A model generated the notes under the pieces. The model was not told the DNA's origin. It did not search any database and was given only the letters and a program-made list of their open reading frames with translations. DNA of 64,000 bases, from assembly GCA_025529335.1 (NCBI GenBank), contig JAMYHX010000129.1, positions 25,589-89,588 on the forward strand. The letters are read 5' to 3'. A program made the position numbers and the translations under genes. This DNA comes from Rhizopus sp. PT2906. Its lineage: Eukaryota > Mucoromycota > Mucoromycetes > Mucorales > Rhizopodaceae. Shown in pieces: positions 35,338-47,358 of this stretch (its first letter is position 1; each line of letters starts with the position of its first letter).

Positions 35338-37639
35338 ATGAAGTACATTGTGAAAGGTGGCATTTGGAAGAACACAGAAGACGAAATTCTAAAGGCAGCT
35401 GTCAGTAAATACGGCAAGAATCAATGGGCTCGTATTTCTTCATTACTTGTGAGAAAGACACCAAAACAATGTAAAGCTCGTTGGTTTGAATGGTTAGATC
35501 CAAGCATTAAAAAGGTAAACACTTTAAATAATAAAACCAAGACTAACTCATAATAGACTGAATGGTCAAAAGAAGAAGACGAGAAATTATTACATCTAGC
35601 GAAACTTATGCCTACACAATGGCGTACTATTGCTCCTATCGTCGGTCGAACACCAGCTCAGTGTTTAGAACGATACCAAAAACTTTTGGATGAAGCAGAA
35701 ACTCGTGATACAGATAGGTCAAAAGAACTTGGCTTACAGGGTGCCTTTGGTCACGAAACAGGACCCAGTGCAGATGATGTTCGAAAATTGAGACCAGGAG
35801 AAGTAGACCCTGAACCAGAAACAAAACCTGCTCGACCTGATCCAGTGGATATGGATGAAGATGAGAAAGAAATGTTATCCGAAGCTCGTGCAAGATTAGC
35901 CAACACACAGGGTAAAAAGGCAAAGAGAAAGGCGAGAGAGAGACAGTTGGAAGAAGCAAGAAGATTGACTGCCTTGCAAAAAAGAAGAGAACTCAAAGCA
36001 GCTGGTATCTAGTAAGTACTTCTTATTCATTAAAAAAATGGATACTAACTCTATTTGTAGCATGCGTTTAAAGACAAAGCCAAATGTAATGGATTACAAC
36101 ACAGATGTTCCCTTTGAAAAGAAACCTGCATTAGGTTTTTACGACACAACAGAAGAAGGCAGTCGTACGGTCGATCCTGGCAAATTGACAAACGTTCACC
36201 TATCCAAATTGAACAGACGACGTGCTGATATCGAAGAGGAAAAGAATCGTGAAAAGAAGAGAAAGGCAAGAGAAAACAACAATAAAGGCGGCCCACAAGG
36301 CAATCAAGGCCAGTTTGTGCCTGAAAAGAATGCCAAGATTCAAAAGATGCAGGAAGAAGAACAGATTGCTAAGCGTCGTAAGCTTGTCTTGCCTGCTCCT
36401 CAGGTTGGCGAACAAGAACTTGAAGAGATTGTCAAGTCTGGATTTGCTGGTGAGAATGCTAAAACGTTGGTAGCAGATGATGTAGGTGCTACACCTTTCA
36501 CCGATCGTGGACCTACACCTTTATATTCTGAATTGCGTACGCCCAGACCAAAGACTCAGGTCGATGGTTATCCTGGAACCACACCACTTCAAAGCATGGC
36601 TACACCTAGAAATGCAAAGCCTCCACAGAGTGTCAAGGTCAGTCTTTTGCAGGGTTTAGCCAGCTTGCCTAAACCTCGTAACGAATGGGAAATTCGATTA
36701 CCAGAAATTGAACAAGAAGACGAAAAGAAACCAGCTGAGAAAGCGGTTGAGGACATGAGTGACCTTGAACGAGAGATCAAAGAACAAGCAGAACGAGATG
36801 AACAAGAGCGTGCAGCACGTCGATCATTAGCTGTTCAACTCGAATTACCACGTCCCACGACAATGCATCAATTCAAGGCAGGTTCTAATGCAAGTGAAGC
36901 CGAAAAGATGATTTATGAAGAATTGAACAGACTTTTGAAACACGATGCTGTTAAATACCCAGTTGCAGGAGGAAAGGTTGCACCAGGCGCTGTTCAACTG
37001 CCTGAAAGTATCGCTCAATTAGAAGACGAATTTGATTCAAAAGCATTGGCTGATGCACGTAAAGAATTAGATCAGGAAATTGTCAAGACATTGGGGCTTT
37101 CCGAGAATGAAGATGTCAAAAAGGCAGTGTGGGAACATGTATCATCTAAACCTGAATTTGAAGAACTATGGAAAAAGGAGCACGATGAATTGATCTTTTC
37201 AGTCAAGTTTAATCGATTCTTGACATTAAACGAAATGGACGATGACAAAGATATCATTCAAGGACTTGAAAAGACTATTGAGGTACGTTGTAGATATTTT
37301 GTGAGATATATAAATAACACTTCTTAGGCCAATCGTCAAACAATGATCCGAGATGCTACACGTGCAGGAAAACTAGAAAATAAGTTGGAAGTTAGGTTAG
37401 GAGGATATATGAATAGATCCAAAATGTTGTCAAAGCAAATAGTAGAAGCATTTGAAGAATATGAAGCAGCACAGTTAGAATACAATAGTTTCCTGAATCT
37501 ACAGAATGCAGAAAGAGCAGTCATTCCACGTCGTATTGAAGCATTGGAATATGAGGTCAATAAGTTGGTCAATAGAGAAAAAGAATTACAAGAGAGATAC
37601 AAGAACTTGAGTGACGAAAAGATGGAATTACTTGTATAA
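35338..37639 (+). CDS. CEF1: pre-mRNA splicing factor Cef1/CDC5L
   Basis: Core protein of the Prp19 (NineTeen) complex that activates the spliceosome. Exons 35338-35514, 35557-36011, 36061-37282 and 37328-37639 give 721 aa (human CDC5L 802). Two Myb repeats open the protein: GIWKNTEDEILKAAVSKYG (about residues 8-56) and TEWSKEEDEKLLHLAKLMPT (60-107). These are followed by the family blocks DMDEDEKEMLSEARARL, KRKARERQLEEARRL and DYNTDVPFEKKPALGFYDT, Thr-Pro-rich sites in the middle (GATPFTDRGPTPLYSELRTP), and a C-terminal coiled coil (about 620-721). The order and motifs match the family throughout. The intron at 35515-35556 is only 42 nt, among the shortest here. Confidence 0.95.
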
Positions 37640-37937
37640 AAAAAACATAAATAAACTCTTTATCATTTTTTTTCTTTTTTTTTTCTTATTTATACTCAAG
37701 ATGTCTATTACGCTTTATCAAAATGAAAGACAATGCTGTGAATGCGGTTCATACTCACACAAGACAAGGTGATTATTAAAAGGGTATATGGCTGTGTATG
37801 TGTGTATATTAATCTGTTTGCCATAGGGACTGTCCCAAGTTGATACCTTAAACACGCAAAAAAAAAAGAAGTATCTCTCTCTATTTTATAAACCATAACA
37901 ACAATAAAGAGAACTTGTGAGGTGTTGACATTTTGTT

Positions 37938-39563
37938 TTATAAAGTTTGAATCCTGTCATTTTCATTTGGACAATAAATAGGCACAGTTGCATCATACTT
38001 TAACATCATATTCTTTTCATTGGGGGGTAAAAACATCATTCTCCTGAGTAAACAATGAGTTTACAAGCTTATGTCTAACAAGGGACTTACCAAAGCATTT
38101 TAGCAAACCATGAATGAGCCAATGTTGAAGGATGAAAGCAATCGATATTACTAAAATAAAATAAGACACATATTCTTAAATATGATATATACATACCTGA
38201 TAGCTTGTATTGGGAAACTCATGATATCAACAAGTAATGGCTGATAGACTACAGCAAAAGTATCACTCGGAGGTTGTCTATAATAGTTTACCGCCTGAAG
38301 AAGCGCCTCATTGTACTCTGGAAACAATGTGTTCATAATCGTTCGGTTAGCTTCAGAATGTGAGCACTCACACTCATGGTCATGTCCTATAAAGTTACTT
38401 CCTTTAATGGGCCTACAGTAATCTGTATAATTGGAAGTAGCAACGACAATATCTTGTACTTTCATAATACCAACTAAATAAAACGTGTCAGTCCACCCAT
38501 ATGTTATATGATTTAGTGTTCATATCTTACTTATCTGTACCAGTACGTGCGACATGGATTTACGAATACGTTCGATAGCGGTTTGAACATTGGCTGCAAA
38601 TGGAACGGGTAAGGAAGTAGGTTCTGTACAGCTATGGCATATATCATTTGAGCCAATAAACATAGTGATCAGCTTCCAATCTGTCGGCTTGGCTTTATTA
38701 TCGTCGTATGCTTTCTGTAATACATCCATTGTGTAATCTAGCTCATGATCAAGATTTAGGCTGCGAGCGCCTGATTGAGCAGCGTTAAGGATATCGATAT
38801 CTTCTCTATATTGTCCCTTGGGACATATTTGGTTTCCTATAATGTATAAGTTATATTGTTTCCTGAAAAAAAAAAAAAAAAAAAAAAATAGAATAGGGAT
38901 TACCAAAGCAAATACTGATAAGATGGTCTCCTACAGACGCACCATAGAGATTGTGAGAATAATAATGTAGTATGTTAGGCACCGTGATAGTATTCGGATC
39001 CTACTATTCATTAGTATATACACATATATCTTTCGACACTTACACCTCCCAATGCGAAACTAACGCCTCTATTTTCATATAGATTTTGTATATTAAGAAA
39101 CCGTCCTTGAACGCCTTTTGCAGCAAATCCAGCCATGACGCTAGCGGGAGGTGTGTTAAGCAACATACGCATCAATTTAAACAATTTACCTATCTCCCAG
39201 TCCTGCTACAATCTTGATATCATCTGGGCGCAAATCATGCACGCTTTGAGCTGGGGTAGACCTAGGCTTTAGTAAGGGACACCCGATATCTAAGGGAACT
39301 GAGATGTTGACGATTGGATCTACTGGTAAGGTTGTCACTAGGGGCAAAAGAAGGATCGAATATAGATAAGCCAATATGGACATGAATGATGTAGCAAGTA
39401 AAAAGGTGGGCAATATGTCAACGGCAGTTATAAAGCAGTGTATAACGATTGATGGTGTCAGTGGTTCTTTGAGAGAGGAAATGCTGTCTCCTTCTTCTAT
39501 TTGGTCTAAAGTTGTTGGATCAGAGAATGATGAAAGGAAATACTTTCCCCGAACATAAAACAT
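37938..39563 (-). CDS. SGNH/GDSL hydrolase, phospholipase B-like
   Basis: Likely esterase acting on phospholipids, of the phospholipase B-like SGNH group. Seven exons, 39190-39563, 39044-39140, 38904-39000, 38531-38836, 38197-38473, 38091-38150 and 37938-38043, give 438 aa. Catalytic blocks: block I IVAGLGDSVMAGFAAKG (nucleophile Ser in GDS), block II with GG (SFALGGD), block III FIGSNDIC, and block V DCFHPST with the Asp and His. Residues 35-80 hold one or two membrane segments (FITAVDILPTFLLATSFMSI, LAYLYSILLLPLV), so the enzyme is probably anchored or secreted with the active domain outside the cytosol. Cysteines in the catalytic part (ICFGNQICP, CHSC, CECSH) fit a secretory location. The intron 38837-38903 contains a long poly-T (about 22 nt on the coding strand). 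Confidence 0.85.
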
Positions 39564-39709
39564 GGACAAAGAAGCAAAACAAGTGTAGATGTGTTTTATT
39601 TTTCACTTTTTATACACACTTTTTGTTTACTTTGTGATAATGAGACATGTATAACAAAAAGGAGAGTGAGAGAAAGAAATGAAGGACATAAAGGAGAGAG
39701 GTGATTAGT

Positions 39710-40982
39710 CTAAACTGGAAGCAAACGGTATATTTGAACGCCAATTTCTACTGCTATTGATGGAACCAAGATATCGTCTACGTCTTGGTTCCTATCATAT
39801 TCTAACAAGGTTACTTGAAACCCATTCGACTCGCATAGATTCCAAAACGTTTGTTCTTCCTCTTGACTGAACCCACGACGTTTATAGCCAATATAGATAC
39901 GTGTTGTATCTTTTGATAAATCCACCAACGTTTTCACTAAATCTTGGAAAAAGTGTGCCTCATAAAGTACGTCAGAAGCAATGATCAAGTCTACCTTTGA
40001 GCATTGCTCTGCCTGTTCCTTATTTCCCCACGCCAACTCTCTTGTCTTTAGATCACATCGTTTTGTCAAGTGCTGATTGACTTTAACGTTTTTATCAATC
40101 AGTTTTACTGCTTCTTCCAATTCAGTCATTGTCACTTTTCCTTTTTCAACAGAACAAGATCCCATGATACTTGCAGTATACAACCCAAGCAACCCAGTAC
40201 TATGATGTATAGATATCAGAAAGAAAAAAGAAATGTAGTTCCTCAGCTTACCCTGCACTCAAGTCTAATATATGTTTACTGCTTAAATATTCTGGATGAT
40301 ATTCGTACATCCTTTTCATCACTTCCAATGTGACCAATGCTGAATCCCATATCTTACCAGGAATTCCTGTATCCCACATTTCATGAATCGCTACTTGACC
40401 ATCCGAGAACACACGATATCCGTCATGGACCATCTCCTGGGGATAATTATTCCATAATTCGAGTGGTAGTGATGTATCGTCATTCTCTGGCTGCCAGTCA
40501 GGATCAATCATGATTGGCCCGACTGTTAGAGACTGAATAGTCGTAGCAAACTTACTGTCTGATTGAATCCTCAAAAACCGCTTCCCGCTCTTGACGTGTT
40601 CATGCTTAGGCTGAATACGATAAAGAAATGCTCCTCTACCAGATCTATAAAAGCCAGGGATAGGTGCTGGGTCTTTTGCAAGCTGGCCGTTTTGGAAACT
40701 GGGTGCAGGGGCAAGCTCGATTTCCCAGTCGTGGTCATTGTTTTCTTCTAGTGGTGTTATGCCTGTCTCTGAGGGTGTTTGTAAGCTGCAGGCCACGGCT
40801 ACTTGACCGTCAGGCTCAATGTCAGATCGTCGAAAGAGACCGAGTTCATTCACAAGCAGAATGTCAACTCGGTACCATCGGTTGGGTTTGACATGAAAGT
40901 CAAGAGGACATCGCAAGTTGATTCGGTATAATGAAAAGTGTTGTTCTAATTTGGCGCGGAACACTTGATCGGTCAAGCTCAT
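39710..40982 (-). CDS. METTL21-type protein methyltransferase with long N-terminal domain
   Basis: SAM-dependent methyltransferase of the family-16 (METTL21/Rrg1-like) kind, probably lysine-specific. Exons 40252-40982 and 39710-40199 give 406 aa. The methyltransferase half starts near residue 200: GKIWDSALVTLEVM, motif I ILDLSAGTGLLGLY (split by the intron inside GG|T), and LIIASDVLYEAHFF. The first 200 residues form a separate globular-looking domain (RCPLDFHVKPNRWYRV, GFYRSGRGAFLYRIQPK) whose role I do not recognise. The substrate cannot be inferred. An in-frame ATG at 41033 would add 17 mainly hydrophobic residues; I prefer 40982, as the extension looks like 5' leader. Confidence 0.8.
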
Positions 40983-41501
40983 GTCAATAAAAATGGAGAG
41001 AAAAAAAAAAGGTATATTTTTTTGCAGTCTCATAGTCAGTCATTATTGACGATAATCATATATTGTTGTCTTTTGGAAAAGAATGTAAAGAGTAGATTCA
41101 TTATTCGGTAAACAGCGGCAGAGGAACTAAAATCCATAGAGTAGATAATGATCCAGTCAAATAAGGCTATACCACCTTTCTTTTTACCGTTCTCCAATAT
41201 GATGCAGGTACATTTTTCAATCTTTAGTCTGAAATACAAGAGACAACATTACAAGCAGACCTACAACGGCTAGTAAAACACTATGCTTGCGTGTTTTAAA
41301 TCAAAGTATTAAAAAGACATTGTTTACTTTTAGAGAAAGTAAGATTAAAATAGACAAACACGAGAAATGAAGAATAGAAAGACGCGTTTATTTTACTTTT
41401 TATTTTTTTTTTTTTAAAAAAAAAAGTGGCCATAACCAGCGATTATGTATTTGAACCTAGAAGCCCATAAGAAAATAAACTATCAGGTCTCGAGTTTTTT
41501 T
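40983..41501. other. intergenic stretch
   Basis: Upstream of the methyltransferase gene and downstream of the 148-aa orphan, both on the minus strand. It contains A/T homopolymers at 41400-41425. No gene seen. Confidence 0.35.
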
Positions 41502-42231
41502 TTATACATTATAAAGCAAGGCCTCAATGAAGCTCTTTAATTGAGGAATACTGATGCTCACTGGAAGCCTTGGCTTTGGTTCATTTGTGAACTTAAGCAC
41601 TCCATTATTTTTGGGACTAGAGCAATTACAAATTAGTACAAGAAATAGATTTGACTTCTTTCTTTGATGTGTACCTATACTTATGAAAGTATGTATTCGA
41701 CTCTTCATCAGCAAGAAAGGAGGTCAATTTCTCATAAAAATCAGGGCCACTTTCTTCCTGCTCGTCATGATGAATCTAAGGTAGATAATACGTTAGGAGG
41801 TTGAGAAAGCTTTTTTTTTTTGTTGAAAGATAAGTATATAGTATTACTCTTACTTTCTGCTTCTTCTTATGAGGCTCTTCTGAGCTGATGTTTACTATCA
41901 AATCGTCTTCTCCCTGATGTACGTAGTAGTTGCCGATACTGATAGCTGTCTAAAGTATGTGATGAGGAAATTTTGAAAAAAGGTCATTTTTGTATGAATA
42001 AATACACCGTAGATGGCTCAGGGGTTGGGCTTCTGAGTTTGTGTAGTTGCGCGTCAATCTCCAGTAAAATAGGCTCAGGGATGCCTTTTGAGTGTACTTT
42101 TTCAAAGTCAACTTGTACACCGCTGGAGGATCCTTACTGAAACCTTCTTTGAAATGCTTGCGAAAGTTCTTTAAGGAAACACTACATGCACCAGAAATTA
42201 GACTAATACTACGGGCACTACCTCTACCCAT
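41502..42231 (-). CDS. 148-aa orphan protein
   Basis: Five exons, 42222-42231, 42008-42132, 41854-41949, 41675-41775 and 41502-41616, give 148 aa in one frame. It reads MGRGSSSGVQVDFEKVHSKG, then GIPEPILLEIDAQLHKLRS, TAISIGNYYVHQGEDDLIV, a Lys-rich patch (PHKKKQK), DFYEKLTSFLADEESNTYF, and ends PKPRLPVSISIPQLKSFIE...LLYNV. The charged Lys-rich middle flanked by acidic segments suggests a nuclear or scaffold protein, but I do not recognise the family. The first exon is only 10 nt and is the least certain part. Its ATG lies inside the left border of a dispersed repeat shared with 58.4 kb, so the start and promoter may be repeat-derived. Internal exons are well supported by splice sites and phase. 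Confidence 0.6.
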
Positions 42232-42546
42232 TACCTATGATGTATACCAACAAAACTTTCCAATGTGTAGCGCCACACTAAATATGGCTTTATAAAGTTA
42301 CCGTCTTGGATTGGTTCTTTCAAGAAGAAAAAAGAGAGAAAAAAGAAAGGTTGTTATTTATTATTTATTTATGTTGTCAGTTGATCAACAAAGAATCAAG
42401 ATCAACCACGTGTAATTATGATGAATTCACATTTTATATTAGAGAGAGTGAACTGGACAGCCTTAGGTTAGGTAGAGACTTTGGTAATGTGAAGTTGTAA
42501 AATGATGTCACATGTAGAGCCTAGAAAAAGCGCCCATAGCATTAGC
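42226..42546 (+). repeat. dispersed repeat of about 300 nt, copy A
   Basis: Similar over most of its length to 58424-58717: shared blocks include ACCCATTACCTATGATGT at the left, CACGTGTAATTATGATGA in the middle, GAGAGTGAACTGGACA-CCTTAGGTTAG, and CGCCCRTAGCATTAG at the right. The copies differ by substitutions and small indels, so the repeat is old. A part of the right half is also similar to about 7440-7540, just upstream of the first Fanzor relic, suggesting an element-end origin. Confidence 0.7.
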
Positions 42547-43053
42547 TTATTTTCTGGTGTATGTAGTGTTCACCAATTCTTTAAAGACCACTTAGAAGCT
42601 GGCTTTTCACAGAAGAATTGAATTCTTTTACAAAGACAAAGCAAACTGCCAATCGTTTTTCAGCTAGCACCATCTATTTTTTTTTTAAAAAATGGTCAAA
42701 GTTTACCGATTATTATAAACACTCTCTTTTTTAGACTTTCTTTACCACTTCGTGTTTTCCTTATTTTAGAATAAAGCATTACGGGAAGAACCCCAAAGTA
42801 GGTTAAAGAAGCCTTCTTATTTTAAATCACAAATATTAACATTGTTCAATAAAATTTGCCAATTATAAGAGATTCTCCTGGATTTTGGTGCAACGAAAAG
42901 CGAACTTGACAAATCAGGAAAACCGAAAACAAAGGCTGTGAGGTAATTCGGGTAAATCCTGTAACAACAATAACACACCATATATGGCATAAATGTGTAT
43001 ATTTGGCCTTTGCCTTTCTTTTATATATTTTTCTTTGCTACAATAATATATCC
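42547..43053. other. intergenic stretch next to repeat copy A
   Basis: Continues the repeat-like sequence for about 120 nt, with the coding-like plus-strand reading TNSLKTTLEAGFSQKN broken by a stop at about 42622. Then AT-rich promoter-like DNA leads to the Gln-rich gene. Confidence 0.4.
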
Positions 43054-43977
43054 ATGTCCCAGCCGCAACCGCAACCGCATCAAGCAGGCTCACCTCAACA
43101 CCAGCAACAGCAACAGCAACAGCAGCAACAACAACAACAACAGCAACCACAGCCACAACCTCAACATATACCACAGCAACAATCACAGCCTATGCCACAA
43201 CAGCCTATGTATGGGATGCCTGAGCCTCAAGGAGGGCTATTCGATATGGTAAAGCGAAAGTTACGAGAAGCTGCAGGATATGGATATAGAGGTATAGATC
43301 CGACTGGTATGGGCAGGTATGGCATGATGCCCACCATGATGCCAGGTGTCATGCCTCCATCTATGAATGTAATGCCACATCCAGTAATGAATCCGACGGG
43401 CAACATGGGAATGATGGGAATAGGAATGCCAACAGCAGGAGGAGAAGATATGTTACAGCAGCAAGTAAAACTATTTCAGCAAATGCCACCTCAACAACAA
43501 CAACAGGCGATGATGATGGCTATGATGCTTATGTCAGGCAACGGAGGAGCCATGGGAGCACCAGGAGGATTAATGATGAATAATAACCCATATCAGCAAT
43601 CAATGATGAACCCTGCTATGCTGAATCAACTACTCATGAGTATGTCTATGCCTTCTAATGGTGCCATAGGAACAGCAGCAAATATGATGCAGCAACCAGC
43701 AATGATGGTAAATCCTTATCAGCAGATGATGGGCGGTTATCCACCAAACTCTGTATACCCACCTTCCTCGTTATACCCGTCTAGCTCGATATACCCTCAA
43801 CAACCACAGATGCAGCAGCCTTTCATGCCTCAGTATCCGAGTACACCGGGCGGTTATCCTAGTAGTATGTATGATCATTCTAATGGTTATTACTATGGCA
43901 GTAGTACACCTTATTATTCCCATACTCCATATTCTGACCCATATGATGTATACTCAGGAAGGCGAGGATACTTCTAA
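43054..43977 (+). CDS. glutamine/methionine-rich low-complexity protein
   Basis: Intronless, 307 aa from the ATG at 43054. Residues 3-50 are almost pure Gln with Pro (CAG/CAA/CCA repeats). A short structured-looking segment, GGLFDMVKRKLREAAGYGYR (about residues 58-77), is the only charged part. The rest is Met/Gly/Pro/Asn/Gln-rich (PTMMPGVMPPSMNVMPHPVM) and ends in a Tyr/Ser/Pro-rich tail with YPPSS repeats and SGRRGYF. The composition is prion-like, fitting a protein of RNA granules or condensates, but the family is not recognised. The upstream in-frame extension (to 43003) is hydrophobic leader-like sequence, so 43054 is preferred. Confidence 0.72.
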   Translation: MSQPQPQPHQAGSPQHQQQQQQQQQQQQQQQPQPQPQHIPQQQSQPMPQQPMYGMPEPQGGLFDMVKRKLREAAGYGYRGIDPTGMGRYGMMPTMMPGVMPPSMNVMPHPVMNPTGNMGMMGIGMPTAGGEDMLQQQVKLFQQMPPQQQQQAMMMAMMLMSGNGGAMGAPGGLMMNNNPYQQSMMNPAMLNQLLMSMSMPSNGAIGTAANMMQQPAMMVNPYQQMMGGYPPNSVYPPSSLYPSSSIYPQQPQMQQPFMPQYPSTPGGYPSSMYDHSNGYYYGSSTPYYSHTPYSDPYDVYSGRRGYF

Positions 43978-44929
43978 CATGTACTATAGTTTAGTTATCA
44001 TTGTAATAAATTGTATATTCATATTATTTTTAAAAAATGGACTCGTATAAACCCTTTCGAACTGTCTTAGTCTTTTTCTGTAATGGACCTAGTCTTGAGC
44101 TGTTCTAACCTTTTGGGATTGTCCTGATCTTTTCTGATAATGATTAGCAGTATCATCTTAAGATACTAGCTAACCAAAGAGAGCTTTTAAACTGTGTCAA
44201 TAACAATGCAGCGAGATAGATGGCAGAAAGAATAGAAGACGATGCATAAATCAATACTAACACTGTTCTGAGAAAACAATGGCCGACTGTGATCATATGC
44301 TCTGCATAGGTCAGGATAAGCCATTATTTGAGGAATCACGGCTTTTTTTGTATTTATTTCATATCAACACGATATGCAGCTGCGTTCTATGTTAAAAAAG
44401 GACTCATTAACATTCAAAATATACACAACCTCAAAAGAGATAATTTCGACGGCGTCAAAATGTTGATCATTGTGATAAAACTATCAAGAGAAAATCAAAT
44501 TACTACAAGTGTTTATAAAGGGAGATATTGACGATAAGTTCAGTAAAAGCTTCTATTAATCCAAGCTTATGTCTTTGTTTGGCATTCTTGTAAATGCCTA
44601 GTCAAGTTTTGCAAATCATCCCCTTGAAAGTTTGGTTAAGGGGAAGAACACATGTAACTTGGCTATTTCTTTATCTCACTTTGTAGAATCTACCGTATAC
44701 TATCCTCTCTGTTTATGATCCATTCATCTCATCATGGCCCTGAAGACAGCTGTGCATAAAACAGGAATGAAATCATTGCTCAGCTTATTCCTATGAATCT
44801 GTAATAACCAATCAGAAAGATGGTATTAGTGTAACATTAACAAACTTGCTTAAAAAGCCGCCAGTAACTATGTATAGATGCCGTGTATCTTTCTGTCTCT
44901 TTCTTTATTTATTCTCCATTCTCATCCTC
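43978..44929. other. gene-poor stretch before VPS1
   Basis: About 950 bp. Contains loosely repeated CTTAGTCTTTTTCTGTAATG-like segments near 44065-44145. No coding frame is supported. The right part is the VPS1 promoter. Confidence 0.4.
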
Positions 44930-47358
44930 ATGGATTCTCAACTTATTAAAACTGGTAAATACAAGACAGAATCCTTAATACAAAGCTAACGCGATTAAAA
45001 AAAGTAAACAAGTTACAAGATGCATTCGCCACTGTTGGCGTTCACAACCCCGTAGATTTGCCTCAGATTGTAGTCATTGGTTCACAATCGAGTGGTAAAA
45101 GTTCAGTCTTGGAGAACATTGTTGGCAGAGACTTTTTACCTCGAGGAACAGGCATTGTCACTCGTAGACCTTTGGTAAGGGAATTCAGTTGAAAAAAAAA
45201 GTTACGACATTGCTGAGCATTTATGTATATGCTAGGTCCTACAACTCATCAACAGAGCTGCTTCAGAAGCTGACGGTCCAGATAAGCAAGAGTGGGGTGA
45301 ATTCCTTCATCTTCCTGGACAAAAATTCTATGACTTTGACAAAATCCGTGAAGAAATTGTAAAGGATACAGAGCTCAAGACAGGCAAAAACCTCGGCATT
45401 TCACCTCAGCCCATTAACCTTCGTGTATTCTCTCCCAACGTGCTTACCTTGACCTTGGTTGATCTTCCAGGTGTAACTAGAGTCCCTGTAGGCGACCAAC
45501 CCAAAGATATCGAAAAACAAATTCGTGATATGGTTCTCAAATATATCACCAAGCCTAACGCTATCATCTTGGCTGTTACTGCTGCGAATGTTGATTTGGC
45601 AAACTCAGATGGCTTGAAATTAGCTAGAGAAGTGGATCCTGAAGGTTTAAGAACTATTGGTGTATTGACAAAGGTCGATTTAATGGATCAAGGCACCGAT
45701 GTGATCGACATCTTGGCTGGTAGAATCATTCCTCTCAAATTAGGTTATGTCCCTGTTGTCAACCGTGGACAGCGAGATATTGATTCTAAAAAATCAATCG
45801 CAAAGGCTTTGGACGCTGAAAGAGAATTCTTTGAGAATCATCCCTCCTACAAGAGTAAGGCACAATACTGTGGTACACCATTTTTAGCTCGTAAATTAAA
45901 CATGGCAAGTACACATAGAATTATAACTTGAGTGATCTTTTACTTATATGCAAAATTAGATATTGATGCACCATATTCGCAACAGTCTTCCAGAAATCAA
46001 AGCAAAGATCCAATCTGCTTTAGCAAAATACCAACAAGAACTATTTCAATTAGGTGATCCTTTGAACGATGGATCCAGTTCTGGACAAGCAAACCTTGTG
46101 CTAAATATTATTACCGAGTTTTGTACGGAATTTAGAACAATCATTGATGGTACTTCCAATGATTTGACCAGCTTTGAACTATCTGGTGGTGCAAGGATCA
46201 GCTTTGTCTTTCACGAACTTTATTCCAGTGGCGTCAAGAGCATAGATCCATTAGATCAAATCAAGGATGTCGACATTCGTACCATTCTTTATAACTCTTC
46301 AGTAAGTTGCTTATATTCTCATAAAGCGTGATGACTCACCAGCATCATCTAGGGTTCATCCCCTGCTCTGTTTGTAGCTACAACTGCTTTCGAAGTCATC
46401 ATAAAGCAACAAATTAAAAGATTAGAAGAGCCAAGTGTGAAGTGTATCAATATGGTGTATGATGAACTAGTTCGAATTCTCGGCCAATTATTGAATAAGC
46501 AATTCTTCAAGCGTTTCCCTCTCTTAAAAGAAAAGTTTTATCAAGTCGTCCTGTCATTCTTCAAGAAGGCTGTTTCACCAACAACCAAACTTGTCACTGA
46601 TCTTGTTTCGTAAGCCTTTTTCAGATTAAAAAGAAAGGAAATAGATTAACCGTTTGTCTTAGAATGGAAGCCTGCTATATTAACACTGCTCATCCTGACT
46701 TTATGAGCGGTCATAAAGCAATTGCTCTCGTCAACGATAAATTACAAGCAAAGACTCAACCCAACACTGCAGCCGATAAGCAGCTAACCAACGGCAATCA
46801 CAAACAAGCATTGGCTCCACTTCAGACAAATGGACATTCTCCCACCAGTGACATGAATGGATCATTCTTTGGCAGCTTCTTCTCTGGCCCAAAAAAGACG
46901 AAAAAATCTGCAGGTGCATTAATGGAAGCTGTAAGTTTCTTTATACACAGCTTGATGGTTTTATTTACTTTATTCATTTAGCCACCAGCTACTTTAAAAG
47001 CTACTGGAGCACTTTCAGAACGTGAATTTATGGAAACTGAAGTTATTAGTAAGTTTTGCTATAAATGAAAGAAGAGCCCTCTGTCGTTAACCCTATTTTG
47101 CTTACAGAACTTTTAATTCAATCTTATTTTGATATCGTCAAGAGAACCATGATCGACATGGTTCCCAAGGCAATCATGCTAAAGTTAGTCAGTCATGCTA
47201 AAGAAGAGCTTCAACGCGAGCTGCTGTCAGAACTATACAATGCCGATGTATTAAAGGACTTATTGCAAGAATCTGAATTTACACAGCAACGAAGAAAGGA
47301 ATGCAAGAAGATGATCGAGGCATTGCAAAAGGCTGATGAGATCGTTGGATCTGTTTAA
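44930..47358 (+). CDS. VPS1: dynamin-like GTPase Vps1
   Basis: Large GTPase that self-assembles on membranes and drives Golgi/endosome-to-vacuole sorting and peroxisome division. Eight exons, 44930-44954, 45005-45174, 45236-45904, 45960-46301, 46353-46609, 46663-46930, 46982-47048 and 47108-47358, give 682 aa (yeast Vps1 704). GTPase motifs: P-loop GSQSSGKSS (about 34-42), RGTGIVTRRPL, VDLPGVTRVPVGDQP, TKVDLMDQGTD. Vps1-specific blocks follow: ENHPSYKSKAQYCGTPFLAR, YINTAHPDFMSGHKA, a variable insert with SFFGSFFSGPKKTKK, and the GED domain ending RRKECKKMIEALQKADEIV. No PH or Pro-rich domain, as expected. The intron 45905-45959 uses a GC donor (ATG|GCAAGT). The first exon is 25 nt. Confidence 0.96.

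Noticed and set aside
38837..38890. First AG after the poly-T tract as 3' splice site in the SGNH hydrolase
   Set aside because: Using it puts a stop after a few codons; the second AG (38837) restores GNQICPKGQ in frame.
42232..42300. Alternative frame of 42231-41950 (ACSVSLKNFRKHFKEGFSK) as a separate protein
   Set aside because: It reads through the exons of the orphan in a different register and ends in the following intron; the spliced frame is longer and chains five exons.
43099..43150. CAG/CAA repeat region considered as a CRISPR-like or structural repeat
   Set aside because: It is a codon repeat encoding poly-Gln in a real open frame, with no spacers.
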